From Modestobacter lapidis (GTDB lineage Bacteria; Actinomycetota; Actinomycetes; Mycobacteriales; Geodermatophilaceae), in NCBI GenBank assembly GCA_019779905.1, contig JABAKE010000001.1, forward strand, positions 62,001 through 126,000: DNA of 64,000 bases. Direction: 5' to 3'. The notes beneath the pieces are model-generated. The model was not told the origin of the DNA, did not search any database, and worked only from the letters and a program-made list of their open reading frames with translations. Within the stretch, counting starts at the first letter, position 1, and the number at the start of each line of letters is the position of its first letter. This document shows, one piece after another, positions 1 to 8,074 of this stretch. Made by a program: the position numbers and the translations under genes.

Positions 1-222
1 GATCGTGGGCCAGGCGTCGCCCGCGCCCATGTCGAGCTGGACGCCGGGCCGCACGTCGTGATCGACCACCCGGACGAGCTCGCCGGTGACCCCGTGCGGG
101 GCCAGGGCGCCGAGCACCTGCTCGGCCATCAGGGCGCTGCTCGACTCCGCCGGCGACGGGGTCAGCGTGCAGACCAGGGCGAGGGCGCGCAGGGGTGGAG
201 GCGGGTCGGTGGGAGCGGTCAT
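1..222 (-). CDS. NAD(P)H-dependent FMN reductase / flavodoxin-fold protein (N-terminal part only)
   Basis: The gene starts with ATG at 222 and runs off the left edge of the window, so only about 74 residues are visible. After a short proline-rich start comes a hydrophobic strand (RALALVCTL) followed by a Ser-rich phosphate loop (PSPAESSSA). This strand-loop layout is how flavodoxin-like NADPH:FMN reductases bind the FMN phosphate. The later VDHDVRPG stretch is also typical of this family. It would be a cytosolic flavoprotein reducing quinones or flavins. It diverges from the DODA-type dioxygenase at 332 across a 109-bp gap, a pairing that suggests shared control in aromatic or quinone detoxification (inference). 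The rest of the gene lies outside the window. Confidence 0.7.
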   Translation of the reverse strand, partial: MTAPTDPPPPLRALALVCTLTPSPAESSSALMAEQVLGALAPHGVTGELVRVVDHDVRPGVQLDMGAGDAWPTI

Positions 223-271
223 CCGGAGACCCTGCCCACGGCGGAGTGCGATGACACCCGAACCGGAATGA

Positions 272-291
272 TTGACGGCTCAAGTACCTTG
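272..291. promoter_or_regulatory. Candidate promoter and short inverted repeat between FMN reductase and dioxygenase
   Basis: TTGACG at 272-277 could be a -35 box for the dioxygenase at 332. It is followed by the inverted repeat CAAG-TAC-CTTG at 281-291. A repeat in this position, between two divergent redox genes, is where a MarR- or HxlR-type repressor could sit. No regulator gene is next to it, and no clear -10 box is visible, so this is a weak call. Confidence 0.3.
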
Positions 292-331
292 TTCTCAGCA
301 GGAACGTGAAACTTCATGCAGGGAGCCAGCC

Positions 332-1240
332 ATGACCCCGTCCATCCCGCTCAGCAGCACCGCCGCGGCCGACGCCCGCATCCCCGCCGCGCACCCGTTC
401 GCCGCCCACCTGCGCCGGGTGGCCGCCGCGGGCACGGTGGCCCGGCCGCGGTGGACGCCGGCGGACGGCGCGCTGCCCAGCCTCTTCCTCAGCCACGGCG
501 CGCCGATGCTGTTCGAGATGGCCGACTGGATGACCGAGCTGCACGACTGGGCCCGGGCGCTGCCGACGCCGAAGGCGATCCTGATCGTCAGCGCGCACTG
601 GGAGTCCGCGCCGCTGAGCATCAGCAGCACCCGGCCGGCCGAGCTGGTCTACGACTTCGGCGGGTTCGACCCGATGTACAGCGCGATGCGCTACGACACC
701 CCGGACGCCGCCGACCTGGCGCGGCAGGTCGCTGCGCTGATGCCCGACAGCGAGCCGGTGCACGAGCACCGCAGCCGCGGTCTCGACCACGGTGCCTGGG
801 TGCCGCTGAAGATCATGTACCCGGAGGCCGACGTCCCGGTGCTCCAGCTGAGCATGCCCACCCACGACAGCACCCGGCTGCTGGCCCTCGGCGAGCGGCT
901 CCGGGCTCTCCGTGAGCAGGGCGTGCTGGTGATCGGCTCGGGCTACATGACCCACGGCCTGCCGTTCCTCACCCGCTCGGACTGGACCGGCGCGACCACG
1001 CCCGGCTGGTCCGCGGACTTCGACGCCTGGGCCGCCGACGCGCTGGCCCGCGGCGACGTCGACGAGCTCGCCCGGTTCCGCAGCGCCGCGCCCGGCATGC
1101 CCTACGCGCACCCGACGGTGGAGCACTACACGCCGCTGTTCGTCACGCTCGGTGCCGCGGCCGATCCCACCGCGCCGGTGACCACCACGATCGACGGCTA
1201 CGCCCTCGGCCTGTCCAAACGCTCCTTCCAGGCTGCCTGA
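332..1240 (+). CDS. DODA-type extradiol ring-cleavage dioxygenase (class III, LigB superfamily, YgiD-like)
   Basis: 302 residues. ATG at 332 follows GGGAG at 320-325; an in-frame upstream start at 272 has no ribosome site. The family is a mononuclear metal (Zn/Fe) dioxygenase that opens catechol-type rings such as DOPA. Expected metal or catalytic histidines are visible: SHGAP (His55), SAHWES (His89), LDHGAW, MTHGL and HYTPLF. The core begins near residue 48, so the protein carries about 45 extra N-terminal residues compared with E. coli YgiD. It is divergent from the FMN reductase, and its 3' end overlaps the convergent flippase-like gene by 43 bp. The natural substrate cannot be read from the sequence. 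Confidence 0.85.
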   Translation: MTPSIPLSSTAAADARIPAAHPFAAHLRRVAAAGTVARPRWTPADGALPSLFLSHGAPMLFEMADWMTELHDWARALPTPKAILIVSAHWESAPLSISSTRPAELVYDFGGFDPMYSAMRYDTPDAADLARQVAALMPDSEPVHEHRSRGLDHGAWVPLKIMYPEADVPVLQLSMPTHDSTRLLALGERLRALREQGVLVIGSGYMTHGLPFLTRSDWTGATTPGWSADFDAWAADALARGDVDELARFRSAAPGMPYAHPTVEHYTPLFVTLGAAADPTAPVTTTIDGYALGLSKRSFQAA

Positions 1241-2319
1241 GGCCGGGCCTGCGGCGCACCGGGCACCGGCCCGGCGGCCGGTTCCTGCCCCGCGCCGCGC
1301 TGCCACAGCACCAGTGCCGCCAGCCCCAGCGGGATCGGCAGCAACCAGGTCAGGGCCCGGAACAGCAGGACGGCTCCGGACGCCGTGACCGCGCCGACGC
1401 CCACGGCGGTCAGCCCGGCGACGTAGCTGAGCTCGGCCACGCCCACCGCGCCCGGGGTGATCGGCACCAGGGTCACCAGCCGGGTCAGCGCGAACACGGC
1501 CAGCACCCACGGCCAGCCGACGTCGGCCCCCTGCCCGCCGATGCTGCGCAGCGTGGCGATCAGCAGGATGAAGAGGAGGGTGTGGTTGACCACCGCAGCG
1601 ACGGTCAGCGCCGGCCAGCGCCGGCGCAGCAGTGCCAGCGAGTCGGCCCGGAAGCGGTCGACCCGGGCCTCCCAGCCGCTCGGCTGCCGGCGGCGCAGCC
1701 GCCGGGCGAGCCGGCCGACCAGTCGTTCGGCCGCCCGGGCCAGCGTGATCGCCGCGCCCCGGTGGACCAGCACCGCCACCAGCGCGCCGAGCGCGAGCAC
1801 GAGCACGACGGTGCCCGAGACGGCGGCGACGGCGAGCGCACGGTCGGCGTCGCCGGTGAGCGCCAGGCTGAGCAGGGCCACGACGGGCATCCCCAGCTTG
1901 ACGAAGTTGTTCCAGACGCCGGTGAGCACCACGGCCCGGGTGATGGGGGCCGGGGCGAAGCCGAAGGAGCGGTGCATGGCCGCCGTCGTCCCGACGCCGA
2001 AGGCGAAGCCGACCGGGACCGCGTTCGACACGGCGGTGGACGCGAGGTCGGTGAGCACCGCCCGCCGCCAGCCGAGGCCGGGCAGGGCGACGGCCCAGAC
2101 CGGCGCGTAGGAGACGACGTGCACCGCCGCCAGGCCGGCCAGCAGGGCCGTCTCCAGCCAGGTCATGGCCGTGACCAGCTCCCAGACCTGGGCGTAGTCG
2201 GCGATCCGCGGCAGCACGAAGGCGAAGACCGCCACCACCACGAGGACCGTCAGCACGGCCCGGGCCGCCGGGCCGGTGAGGGCCCGGCGCAGGGGCTGCT
2301 GTGCGGTCTCCACGGTCAC
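1198..2319 (-). CDS. Lysylphosphatidylglycerol-synthase-type (flippase-like) multi-spanning membrane protein
   Basis: 373 residues from GTG at 2319 (an alternative GTG lies two codons further in at 2313). The protein has about eight hydrophobic segments, beginning with VLTVLVVVAVFAFVL. It shows the UPF0104/LPG-synthase membrane-domain hallmarks: a conserved Asn in VWNNFVKL and a small-residue-rich ITPGAVGVAELSYV segment. Members move or anchor lipid-linked substrates in the cytoplasmic membrane; MprF proteins add a soluble aminoacyl-transferase domain that is absent here. It lies 74 bp downstream of the GH13 gene on the same strand, so the two may be co-transcribed. The last 43 bp overlap the convergent dioxygenase gene. 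Confidence 0.75.
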   Translation of the reverse strand: MTVETAQQPLRRALTGPAARAVLTVLVVVAVFAFVLPRIADYAQVWELVTAMTWLETALLAGLAAVHVVSYAPVWAVALPGLGWRRAVLTDLASTAVSNAVPVGFAFGVGTTAAMHRSFGFAPAPITRAVVLTGVWNNFVKLGMPVVALLSLALTGDADRALAVAAVSGTVVLVLALGALVAVLVHRGAAITLARAAERLVGRLARRLRRRQPSGWEARVDRFRADSLALLRRRWPALTVAAVVNHTLLFILLIATLRSIGGQGADVGWPWVLAVFALTRLVTLVPITPGAVGVAELSYVAGLTAVGVGAVTASGAVLLFRALTWLLPIPLGLAALVLWQRGAGQEPAAGPVPGAPQARPQAAWKERLDRPRA

Positions 2320-2320
2320 A

Positions 2321-2360
2321 TGGTGTCCGATGGCCGGCCATGGCGTCCGATGGCCGGTGG
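2321..2360. repeat. 20-bp tandem duplication ahead of the flippase-like gene
   Basis: Positions 2321-2340 and 2341-2360 are two adjacent 20-bp units that share 16 of 20 bases, both with the core GTCCGATGGCCGG. The duplication fills the gap between the GH13 stop and the flippase-like start. It may only reflect local slippage. Confidence 0.6.
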
Positions 2361-2393
2361 CGGGCGGCCGTCCACCGGCCAGGTGCCCGCCGG

Positions 2394-4025
2394 TCAGCTC
2401 TCCACGAGCCAGACCGCGCTGTCCGCCGGCAGGGCGACGCTGCCGGCCGACTGGCGCACGCGCGTGGTGGAAGCCAGGAGCACCGACCCCGGCGAGCCGA
2501 CCAGCACGGTCCCGGAGCCCATGTTCAGCACGCACCGCACGGTCTCGGCACCGCTGACGCAGGTCACGGTCAGGACGTCGTCCTGCGTGCAGACGGTCGC
2601 CTGGCCGGACCCGAGCGCCGGGTGCGCCGCACGCAGGGCGAGCGCCCGCCGGTAGAGGGTCAGCACCGATCCGCCGTCCCGGGCCTGCCGGGAGACCGCG
2701 TACCGGTCCCATCCGGACGGGACCGGCAGCCACGGGTCGGCGGACTCCTCCGGGGAGAAGCCGACCCCGGGGGTGTCGTTCCACGGCATCGGGACGCGGC
2801 AGCCGTCCCGGCCGGCTCGGGCGCCGCCGCTGCGGAAGAAGATCGGGTCGCGCTTGACCTCGTCGGGCACCGTGGCCTGCGGCAGGCCGAGCTCGTCGCC
2901 GGCGTAGACGTAGGGCGAGCCGGGCAGCGCGAGCATCAGCAGCGCCGCGGCACGGGCGCGGGCGGTGCCCAGGGCCCCGCCGCCGAACCGGGTGACCTGA
3001 CGGTCCTTGTCGTGGTTGCCCAGCACCCAGGACACCGGTGCACCGACCCGGCCGAAGGCGTCGAGCGCGCTCTGCACGCCGTCGGCGAAGGCCGCGGTGT
3101 CCCACGGCGACTTCAGCAGCCGGAAGGAGAACGACTGGTGCATCTCGTCGGGCCGTGAGTACAACGCCACCTGCTCCAGGTCGGCCAGGCAGACCTCGCC
3201 GACCAGCATGGTGTCCGGGTACTCGTCGCAGATCGCCCGCCACTGGCGCCAGACGTCGTGCACCTCGGGCTGGTTCCAGGTCATCGCCTGCTCCGGGCCG
3301 TGGCCGAACAGGGTGGGGGAGTAGGAGCCGGGGTTGTCGCGGAGCCCGGCGTCCTTGAACAAGCCGTAGGCGACGTCCACCCGGAAGCCGCTGACGCCGC
3401 GGTCCAGCCAGAACCGCAGGGTCTGCTCGAAGTCGGCTGCGACCGCGGGATCCCGCCAGTTCAGGTCGGGCTGCTCCGGGGCGAACAGGTGCAGGTACCA
3501 GCGGCCGTCCGGGGTGCGCGACCACGCCGGGCCGCCGAACAGCGACTGCCAGTTGTTCGGCGGCTCGTCGGACGGCGGGGCGAAGTGGTAGCGGGCGGCC
3601 TCCGGGGAATCGGCGTCGGCGAGCGCCGCCTGGAACCACCGGTGGCGGTCGGAGGTGTGGTTGGGCACGACGTCCAGGACGACGCGCAGCCCGAGCCGGC
3701 GGGCGTCGGCCACCAGGTCCTCGAGGTCTCCGACGTCGCCGTACTCGGGGTCGACCGCGCGGTAGTCGACGATGTCGTAGCCGCCGTCCGCGCCGCCGGA
3801 GGGGTAGTGCGGATTGATCCACAGCGCGTCGACGCCGAGCCAGGCGAGGTAGGGCAGCCGGGAGCGCAGCCCGGCCAGGTCGCCGACGCCGTCGCCGTTG
3901 CCGTCGGCGAACGAGCGCAGGTAGACCTGGTAGACGACGGCGGTCTGCCACCAGGGCGACGGTGATCGCTCGATCGCGACCGAACGATCGGTCGGGGACC
4001 CTGCAGCGGCGAGGCGGCGTGCCAT
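2394..4025 (-). CDS. GH13 alpha-glucosidase / oligo-1,6-glucosidase family enzyme
   Basis: 543 residues from ATG at 4025. The TIM-barrel begins near residue 25 (WWQTAVVYQVYLRSF). The four GH13 signature regions are present: DVVPNH, GFRVDVA with nucleophile Asp217, VGEVCL with acid/base Glu277, and LGNHD with Asp339. Length and motifs fit cytosolic retaining alpha-glucosidases acting on short malto- or isomalto-oligosaccharides. There is no signal peptide; the first 22 residues are a variable extension. It lies upstream of the flippase-like gene in the same direction. Exact linkage preference cannot be decided from these motifs. Confidence 0.9.
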   Translation of the reverse strand: MARRLAAAGSPTDRSVAIERSPSPWWQTAVVYQVYLRSFADGNGDGVGDLAGLRSRLPYLAWLGVDALWINPHYPSGGADGGYDIVDYRAVDPEYGDVGDLEDLVADARRLGLRVVLDVVPNHTSDRHRWFQAALADADSPEAARYHFAPPSDEPPNNWQSLFGGPAWSRTPDGRWYLHLFAPEQPDLNWRDPAVAADFEQTLRFWLDRGVSGFRVDVAYGLFKDAGLRDNPGSYSPTLFGHGPEQAMTWNQPEVHDVWRQWRAICDEYPDTMLVGEVCLADLEQVALYSRPDEMHQSFSFRLLKSPWDTAAFADGVQSALDAFGRVGAPVSWVLGNHDKDRQVTRFGGGALGTARARAAALLMLALPGSPYVYAGDELGLPQATVPDEVKRDPIFFRSGGARAGRDGCRVPMPWNDTPGVGFSPEESADPWLPVPSGWDRYAVSRQARDGGSVLTLYRRALALRAAHPALGSGQATVCTQDDVLTVTCVSGAETVRCVLNMGSGTVLVGSPGSVLLASTTRVRQSAGSVALPADSAVWLVES

Positions 4026-4121
4026 GGTGGATTCATCGGCAGCCGACGTCCGCTGCGGGTGTGTTCCAGATCACCAATCGTCCCGGGATGTCTGGCGATT
4101 TCCGACAGGACCGGAGCGCCG

Positions 4122-5237
4122 TCAGCGGCGGCCGGACGGCGGCGGCAGGGTGTGCCGGCCGCTCACCGGGTGGCCTGCCGGGCCGAGCAGTGCCGCGCGC
4201 TCGCGGCGAACCGTGCGGTAGCGGTCGTGGAAGGTCACGAGCAGGGTCAGCAGCAGCAGGAAGAAGAGGCTGCTGGCGACGTCGAACGACGCTCCGCGCT
4301 CACCCGGCAGCAGCCGGAGGGTGACGGTGATGCCGGCGTTCACCGCGGCCATCGCCAGGAACTGGGACAGGGTGCTCGTCCAGCTGGTGCCATGGCGGGC
4401 CAGGAGCTGGCTCACCACCGCGTTGGCGGTGATGAAGGTGCTGGTGGACAGCACGATCTGGGTGGCCGTGGCCTCCATGGTCGGCAGCACCTGGGCGAAG
4501 ATCACCACCACGAGCGAGACGAGCAGGGCCTTCTCGCCGACCATGCCCAGGAAGATCCGGCTGCGCAGCGGCACCGCCCGTGCCGGGCCCACCGCCACCG
4601 AGGGCAGGTGCGCATCCACCCGGGTGGTCGACGGCCAGTCGCGCGGCCGCCCGCGATGGAGCCACCAGGTGCAGCCCGCGAGGGTCGCCGCCGCGGCGGC
4701 GGCGAGCCAGGACGCCAGCTGCGGGTGGTCCGCCAGCTGCTCGGTGACGTCCAGCCGGGCGATGTGGATCCACCACTCCTGCGGCAGCTTCACGAACACC
4801 CAGATGCCACCGGCCAGGGCGAGGATGCACCGGCGCGACAGTCGCCGCGGGTCCCGACCGGTGCGGATCACCTCGTAGGCGAGGAAGTAGTACTCGAAGG
4901 TGTTGGGGAACACCAGCAGCAGCGGGCGGGCGCCGGTCAGCTCGAACGCGGCCACCCCGACGAGCCGGTAGTACCAGAGGAACCGCGCGGTCGTGAAGGC
5001 CAGCCCGGGGGGCCAGTTGCGCAGCGTCGACGCGTACGCGATGGCCAGGTAGTAGACGTCGAGGGCCTTGTCGTAGCTCTGGTAGCCGTCGAAGTCCGCG
5101 CCCACCGACTGGAAGACCGTCTGGTCGACGGCGTCGAGCACCAGCGCCGCGAGCAGAGCGGGCACCGGCCGCCGCGGGATGCCCAGCGGAACGATGAAGC
5201 GGGCGGCGATGACCACCACCACCACGGCGAGCCCCAC
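4122..5237 (-). CDS. Polytopic membrane protein of unknown function, coupled to the histidine kinase gene
   Basis: 371 residues with roughly seven to nine membrane segments (for example the N-terminal GLAVVVVVIAARFIV and the C-terminal SSLFFLLLLTLLVTF). Aromatic- and charge-rich loops such as LPQEWWIHIARLD lie between them. The start is GTG at 5237, sharing one base with the kinase stop (TAGTG), so translation should be coupled to the sensor kinase. I do not recognise the family. Co-transcription with a two-component system suggests it is a target, a sensory accessory, or both. The C-terminal tail is basic and probably cytoplasmic. Confidence 0.7.
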   Translation of the reverse strand: MGLAVVVVVIAARFIVPLGIPRRPVPALLAALVLDAVDQTVFQSVGADFDGYQSYDKALDVYYLAIAYASTLRNWPPGLAFTTARFLWYYRLVGVAAFELTGARPLLLVFPNTFEYYFLAYEVIRTGRDPRRLSRRCILALAGGIWVFVKLPQEWWIHIARLDVTEQLADHPQLASWLAAAAAATLAGCTWWLHRGRPRDWPSTTRVDAHLPSVAVGPARAVPLRSRIFLGMVGEKALLVSLVVVIFAQVLPTMEATATQIVLSTSTFITANAVVSQLLARHGTSWTSTLSQFLAMAAVNAGITVTLRLLPGERGASFDVASSLFFLLLLTLLVTFHDRYRTVRRERAALLGPAGHPVSGRHTLPPPSGRR

Positions 5238-6601
5238 TACCCACCCAGCGACAGGGTGACGCGCAGGCCGCCGTCGGCGAGGTTGGCCGCGGTGACCCTG
5301 CCGGAGTGCGCGGTCGCGACGGCGGAGACGATCGCCAGTCCGAGCCCCGCTCCGCCGGGTTCGTGTCGCGCGTCGTCGACCCGGCTGAAGCGGTCGAAGA
5401 GACTGCCCAGCTGTTCGGGCGGCACCCCGGGACCGGTATCGCTCACGGCGATGGTCACTCCCGCCGGGCCGGTCGCGCGGACCTCGACCGTGACGAGGCC
5501 GCCGTCGGGTGCGTGCCGGAGCGCGTTGTCGACGAGGTTCGCCACGGCTCGTTCCAGGCCGGCGGAGTCGCCTCGGACGACAGCCGCTCCGGCGGACTCC
5601 AGCCGCACGCCACGCCGGCCGGCGAGGGTGGCGAACCGGGTGATCACCACGTCGACGAGCTCGCCGACGTCGAGCGGGCGGTGGGTCCCGAGATCACCGG
5701 AGTCGGCCCGGGCGAGCACGAGCAGGTCGTCGACCAGCCCGGACAGCCGGGCGGCTTCCTGCAGGGCGGTGTCGAGCGCCGATCGAACGGCGGGGTCGTC
5801 GGCCCGGTCGAGGGCCAGCTCGATCTCGGCCCGGAGGATGGCCAGGGGGGTGCGCAGCTCATGGCTGGCGTCGGCGGTGAACGCGCGTTCCCGGCCGATC
5901 GCCGCGTCCAGGCGGGCCAGCATCCCGTTCAGCGTGCGCGCGAGGCGGCCGACCTCGTCGAGGCGGGCAGGAGCGGACAGCCGGCGGGACAGGTCCGACC
6001 CGCCGATCACCTCCGCCTCGTCGGTCATCCGGCGGACCGGCGCCAGGCCCCGCCGGGCGATGCCGAAGCCGAGCAGGCCGGCCACGGCGACGCCGAGCAG
6101 CGCCACCGGGCCGTAGACGGCGACCAGCGCCTGCTGCGCGTCCCGCACGTCGTCGAGCTCCGCGGCGAGGACCGCGACCAGTTCCCCGTCGCCGTACGGG
6201 ACGGCCAGCACGCGCAGCGGGTCGTCGTCAGCCGGGCTCTCGGGGAGGGTCCGCAGCACGGCAGCGCCGTCGCGGGCTCTCTCCAGGTCGGCCCGACCGA
6301 GGAGCGGGCGAGCGGCATCGACGTCGTCGCTGGTCACCACCAGCTCGCCTCGCCCGTCCACGAGCTGGACCAGGCGGTCACCGAGCTCCAGCTGGTCGAA
6401 CTCGTCCGCCGCCTCGGCGAATCCCTCCTCCGGCAGGCGCGGCGGCAGCGCCGCGGCGAGGGCGGCGAGCTGCTGGTCGATGCCCGCGCGCAGCCCGGCA
6501 CCGAGCTGGTGGTGGACCACGATGCCCACCAGGGCGAGCAGCGCGCTCAGCGATGCGGCCGTCAGGAAGGCGAGCCGCACGCTGATCGGCAACCGGCGCA
6601 T
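5237..6601 (-). CDS. Two-component sensor histidine kinase
   Basis: 454 residues. One N-terminal membrane segment (about 10-30) and a second (about 163-182) flank an extracytoplasmic sensor region of about 130 residues. An HAMP-like region follows (about 183-235). The HisKA box is ADASHELRTP with phospho-acceptor His247. The ATPase domain shows NLVDNALRHAP (N box), DTGPGVP (G1), FDRFSR (F box) and GGAGLGLAI (G2). It is an OmpR-family partner of the regulator gene six bases upstream and overlaps the membrane-protein gene downstream by one base. The sensor domain is acidic, but its ligand cannot be inferred with confidence. Confidence 0.95.
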   Translation of the reverse strand: MRRLPISVRLAFLTAASLSALLALVGIVVHHQLGAGLRAGIDQQLAALAAALPPRLPEEGFAEAADEFDQLELGDRLVQLVDGRGELVVTSDDVDAARPLLGRADLERARDGAAVLRTLPESPADDDPLRVLAVPYGDGELVAVLAAELDDVRDAQQALVAVYGPVALLGVAVAGLLGFGIARRGLAPVRRMTDEAEVIGGSDLSRRLSAPARLDEVGRLARTLNGMLARLDAAIGRERAFTADASHELRTPLAILRAEIELALDRADDPAVRSALDTALQEAARLSGLVDDLLVLARADSGDLGTHRPLDVGELVDVVITRFATLAGRRGVRLESAGAAVVRGDSAGLERAVANLVDNALRHAPDGGLVTVEVRATGPAGVTIAVSDTGPGVPPEQLGSLFDRFSRVDDARHEPGGAGLGLAIVSAVATAHSGRVTAANLADGGLRVTLSLGG

Positions 6602-6607
6602 CGCGAA

Positions 6608-7291
6608 TCACCGGGCCTGATGCGGACAGGCGAGCCGGTAGCCGGCCCCGCGGACCGTCTGCAGCAGGTCGACGTCGAACCGCCGGTCGATCTTGTCGCG
6701 CAGGTACTTCACGTAGACGTCGACGACGTTGGAGAAGCCGTCGTAGTCGTGGCCCCACACGTGCTCCACGAGCTCGGTCCGGGACAGCACCCGATCCGGG
6801 TTGCGGAGCAGGAACTCCAGCAGCGCGAGCTCGCGTGCGGACAGCTCGACGAGCTCCCCGCGGCACAGGACCACGCGGGTCGCCGGATCCAACGACAGCG
6901 GCCCGCACTGCAGCACGGCGGGCCGCGGCGGGCGGCCGCGCCGCAGCAGCGCGCGGAGCCGCCCGAGGAGCTCGGTGAAGGCGAAGGGCTTGACCAGGTA
7001 GTCGTCCGCGCCGTGGTCGAGCCCACGGACCCGGTCGGCGACCGCGTCCCGGGCGGTGAGCATGATCACCGGCGTCCAGACCGCCCGGTTCCGCAGCGTG
7101 CGGCACACCTCGAACCCGTCCAGGCCCGGCAGCATGACGTCGAGCACGATCGCGTCGTACGTCGTCGACGTGGCACGGGCCAGGCCGGCCGGGCCGTCGG
7201 CGACGGCATCGACGGCGTATCCGGCCTCGGTCAGCCCCCGCCGCAGGACGTCGCGCATCTTGTCGTGGTCCTCGACGACCAGCACGCGCAT
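6608..7291 (-). CDS. OmpR/PhoB-family response regulator
   Basis: 227 residues from ATG at 7291 (MRVLVVEDHD); longer in-frame starts lack family similarity. The receiver domain has acidic pocket Glu/Asp7-9, phospho-acceptor Asp51 in VLDVMLPG, Thr in LTARD and Lys in VKPF. The C-terminal winged-helix domain (about 125-220) contains the usual ELALLEFLLRNP, RTELVEHVWG and NVVDVYVKYLRDK elements. It is first in an operon with the kinase and the membrane protein, and diverges from the PepSY gene across 193 bp. That divergent promoter is the obvious place for auto-regulation and control of the PepSY gene (inference). Confidence 0.95.
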   Translation of the reverse strand: MRVLVVEDHDKMRDVLRRGLTEAGYAVDAVADGPAGLARATSTTYDAIVLDVMLPGLDGFEVCRTLRNRAVWTPVIMLTARDAVADRVRGLDHGADDYLVKPFAFTELLGRLRALLRRGRPPRPAVLQCGPLSLDPATRVVLCRGELVELSARELALLEFLLRNPDRVLSRTELVEHVWGHDYDGFSNVVDVYVKYLRDKIDRRFDVDLLQTVRGAGYRLACPHQAR

Positions 7292-7484
7292 CCGGTGAGC
7301 CTCGCACGCCCCGATGAGGGGGCGATGCGGCGCTCGACCGCACGGCGTGGTCGCGCCGCTGCTGCGCGGCGGCGGGTCGATGAGACGAACTCCCAATCCC
7401 AGCTCATCGATCTCTCATCGACGGTCGGGATCGTGGAGGAAGAGGAACCGGCACCCGGCCGGGCCCTGTGGAGAGGAACGTCTG

Positions 7485-7955
7485 ATGGGCCTTCGCAAGC
7501 GAGTTGTCGTCGTCACCGCCGCCACCGCCGTCGGACTCGCGGCCGCCGGCGGTATCGCCGTCGCAGCCGACGGCAATGGCGGCGACGAGCTGGGCCGGCC
7601 GGGCACGGTTCCCGTGGACGAGTCGACCCTGCCCGAGGACGACGCGGCCGAGCAGACGGCGTTGGCCGACCTGGCGGCCGTCGACGAGGCCGCCGCCGGA
7701 ACCGCGGCGGTCGAGTCGGTCGGCGGCGGGGACGTGGCCGGGAGCGAGTTGGAGGAGGAGGACGGGTTCGTCGTCTGGGAGGTCACCGTCCGGGCGACCG
7801 ACGGCTCGGTCCACGAGGTCACGGTGGATGCCGGCGATGCCGGCGTGCTGAGCACCGAGCGCGAGGACGACGACAGCCAGGACGACGACAGCGAGGACGA
7901 CGACGGTGCGGACGACGACAGCCAGGACGACGACGGTGCGGAGGACGACGACTGA
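7485..7955 (+). CDS. Secreted PepSY-domain protein with Asp-rich C-terminal tail
   Basis: 156 residues from ATG at 7485, with GAGAGGAA 5-14 bases upstream. The N-terminus is a signal peptide or anchor (RKRVVVVTAATAVGLAAAGGIAVAA). A PepSY-like unit occupies about residues 60-125: an ALADLAAVDEAAAG helix followed by FVVWEVTVRATDGSVHEVTVDA strands. The last 30 residues are tandem Asp/Ser/Gln-rich units (DDDSQDDDSEDDDG), strongly acidic and plausibly metal binding. PepSY proteins often sit beside two-component systems and may inhibit proteases or sense envelope conditions. Here it diverges from the response regulator. Binding of Ca2+ or Mg2+ by the tail is inference only. Confidence 0.8.
   Translation: MGLRKRVVVVTAATAVGLAAAGGIAVAADGNGGDELGRPGTVPVDESTLPEDDAAEQTALADLAAVDEAAAGTAAVESVGGGDVAGSELEEEDGFVVWEVTVRATDGSVHEVTVDAGDAGVLSTEREDDDSQDDDSEDDDGADDDSQDDDGAEDDD
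7863..7952 (+). repeat. Short tandem repeat encoding the Asp-rich tail
   Basis: About six degenerate units built on GAGGACGACGAC or CAGGACGACGAC, spaced 15-18 bases apart, make up the 3' end of the PepSY gene. The array stays in frame and encodes DDDS/DDDG blocks, so unit number can change without a frameshift. Confidence 0.8.
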
Positions 7956-8074
7956 GCTCGGGCGCCGTCATGGTGACGGCGAGGTCCGCCTCGTCGTCGG
8001 TGCCGGCCAGCAGACCCGCAGCCCGGCCGGCCGAACCCGGCCATCGGATCGCTCGCCGGCCGACGGATGGTGGG

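Noticed and set aside
1198-3951. A 917-residue minus-strand open frame spanning the GH13 and flippase-like genes
   Set aside because: Its first two-thirds is an antisense-free but low-complexity Arg/Pro/Gly shadow of the GH13 gene in another frame; only the final 373 residues, from GTG at 2319, look like a real membrane protein.
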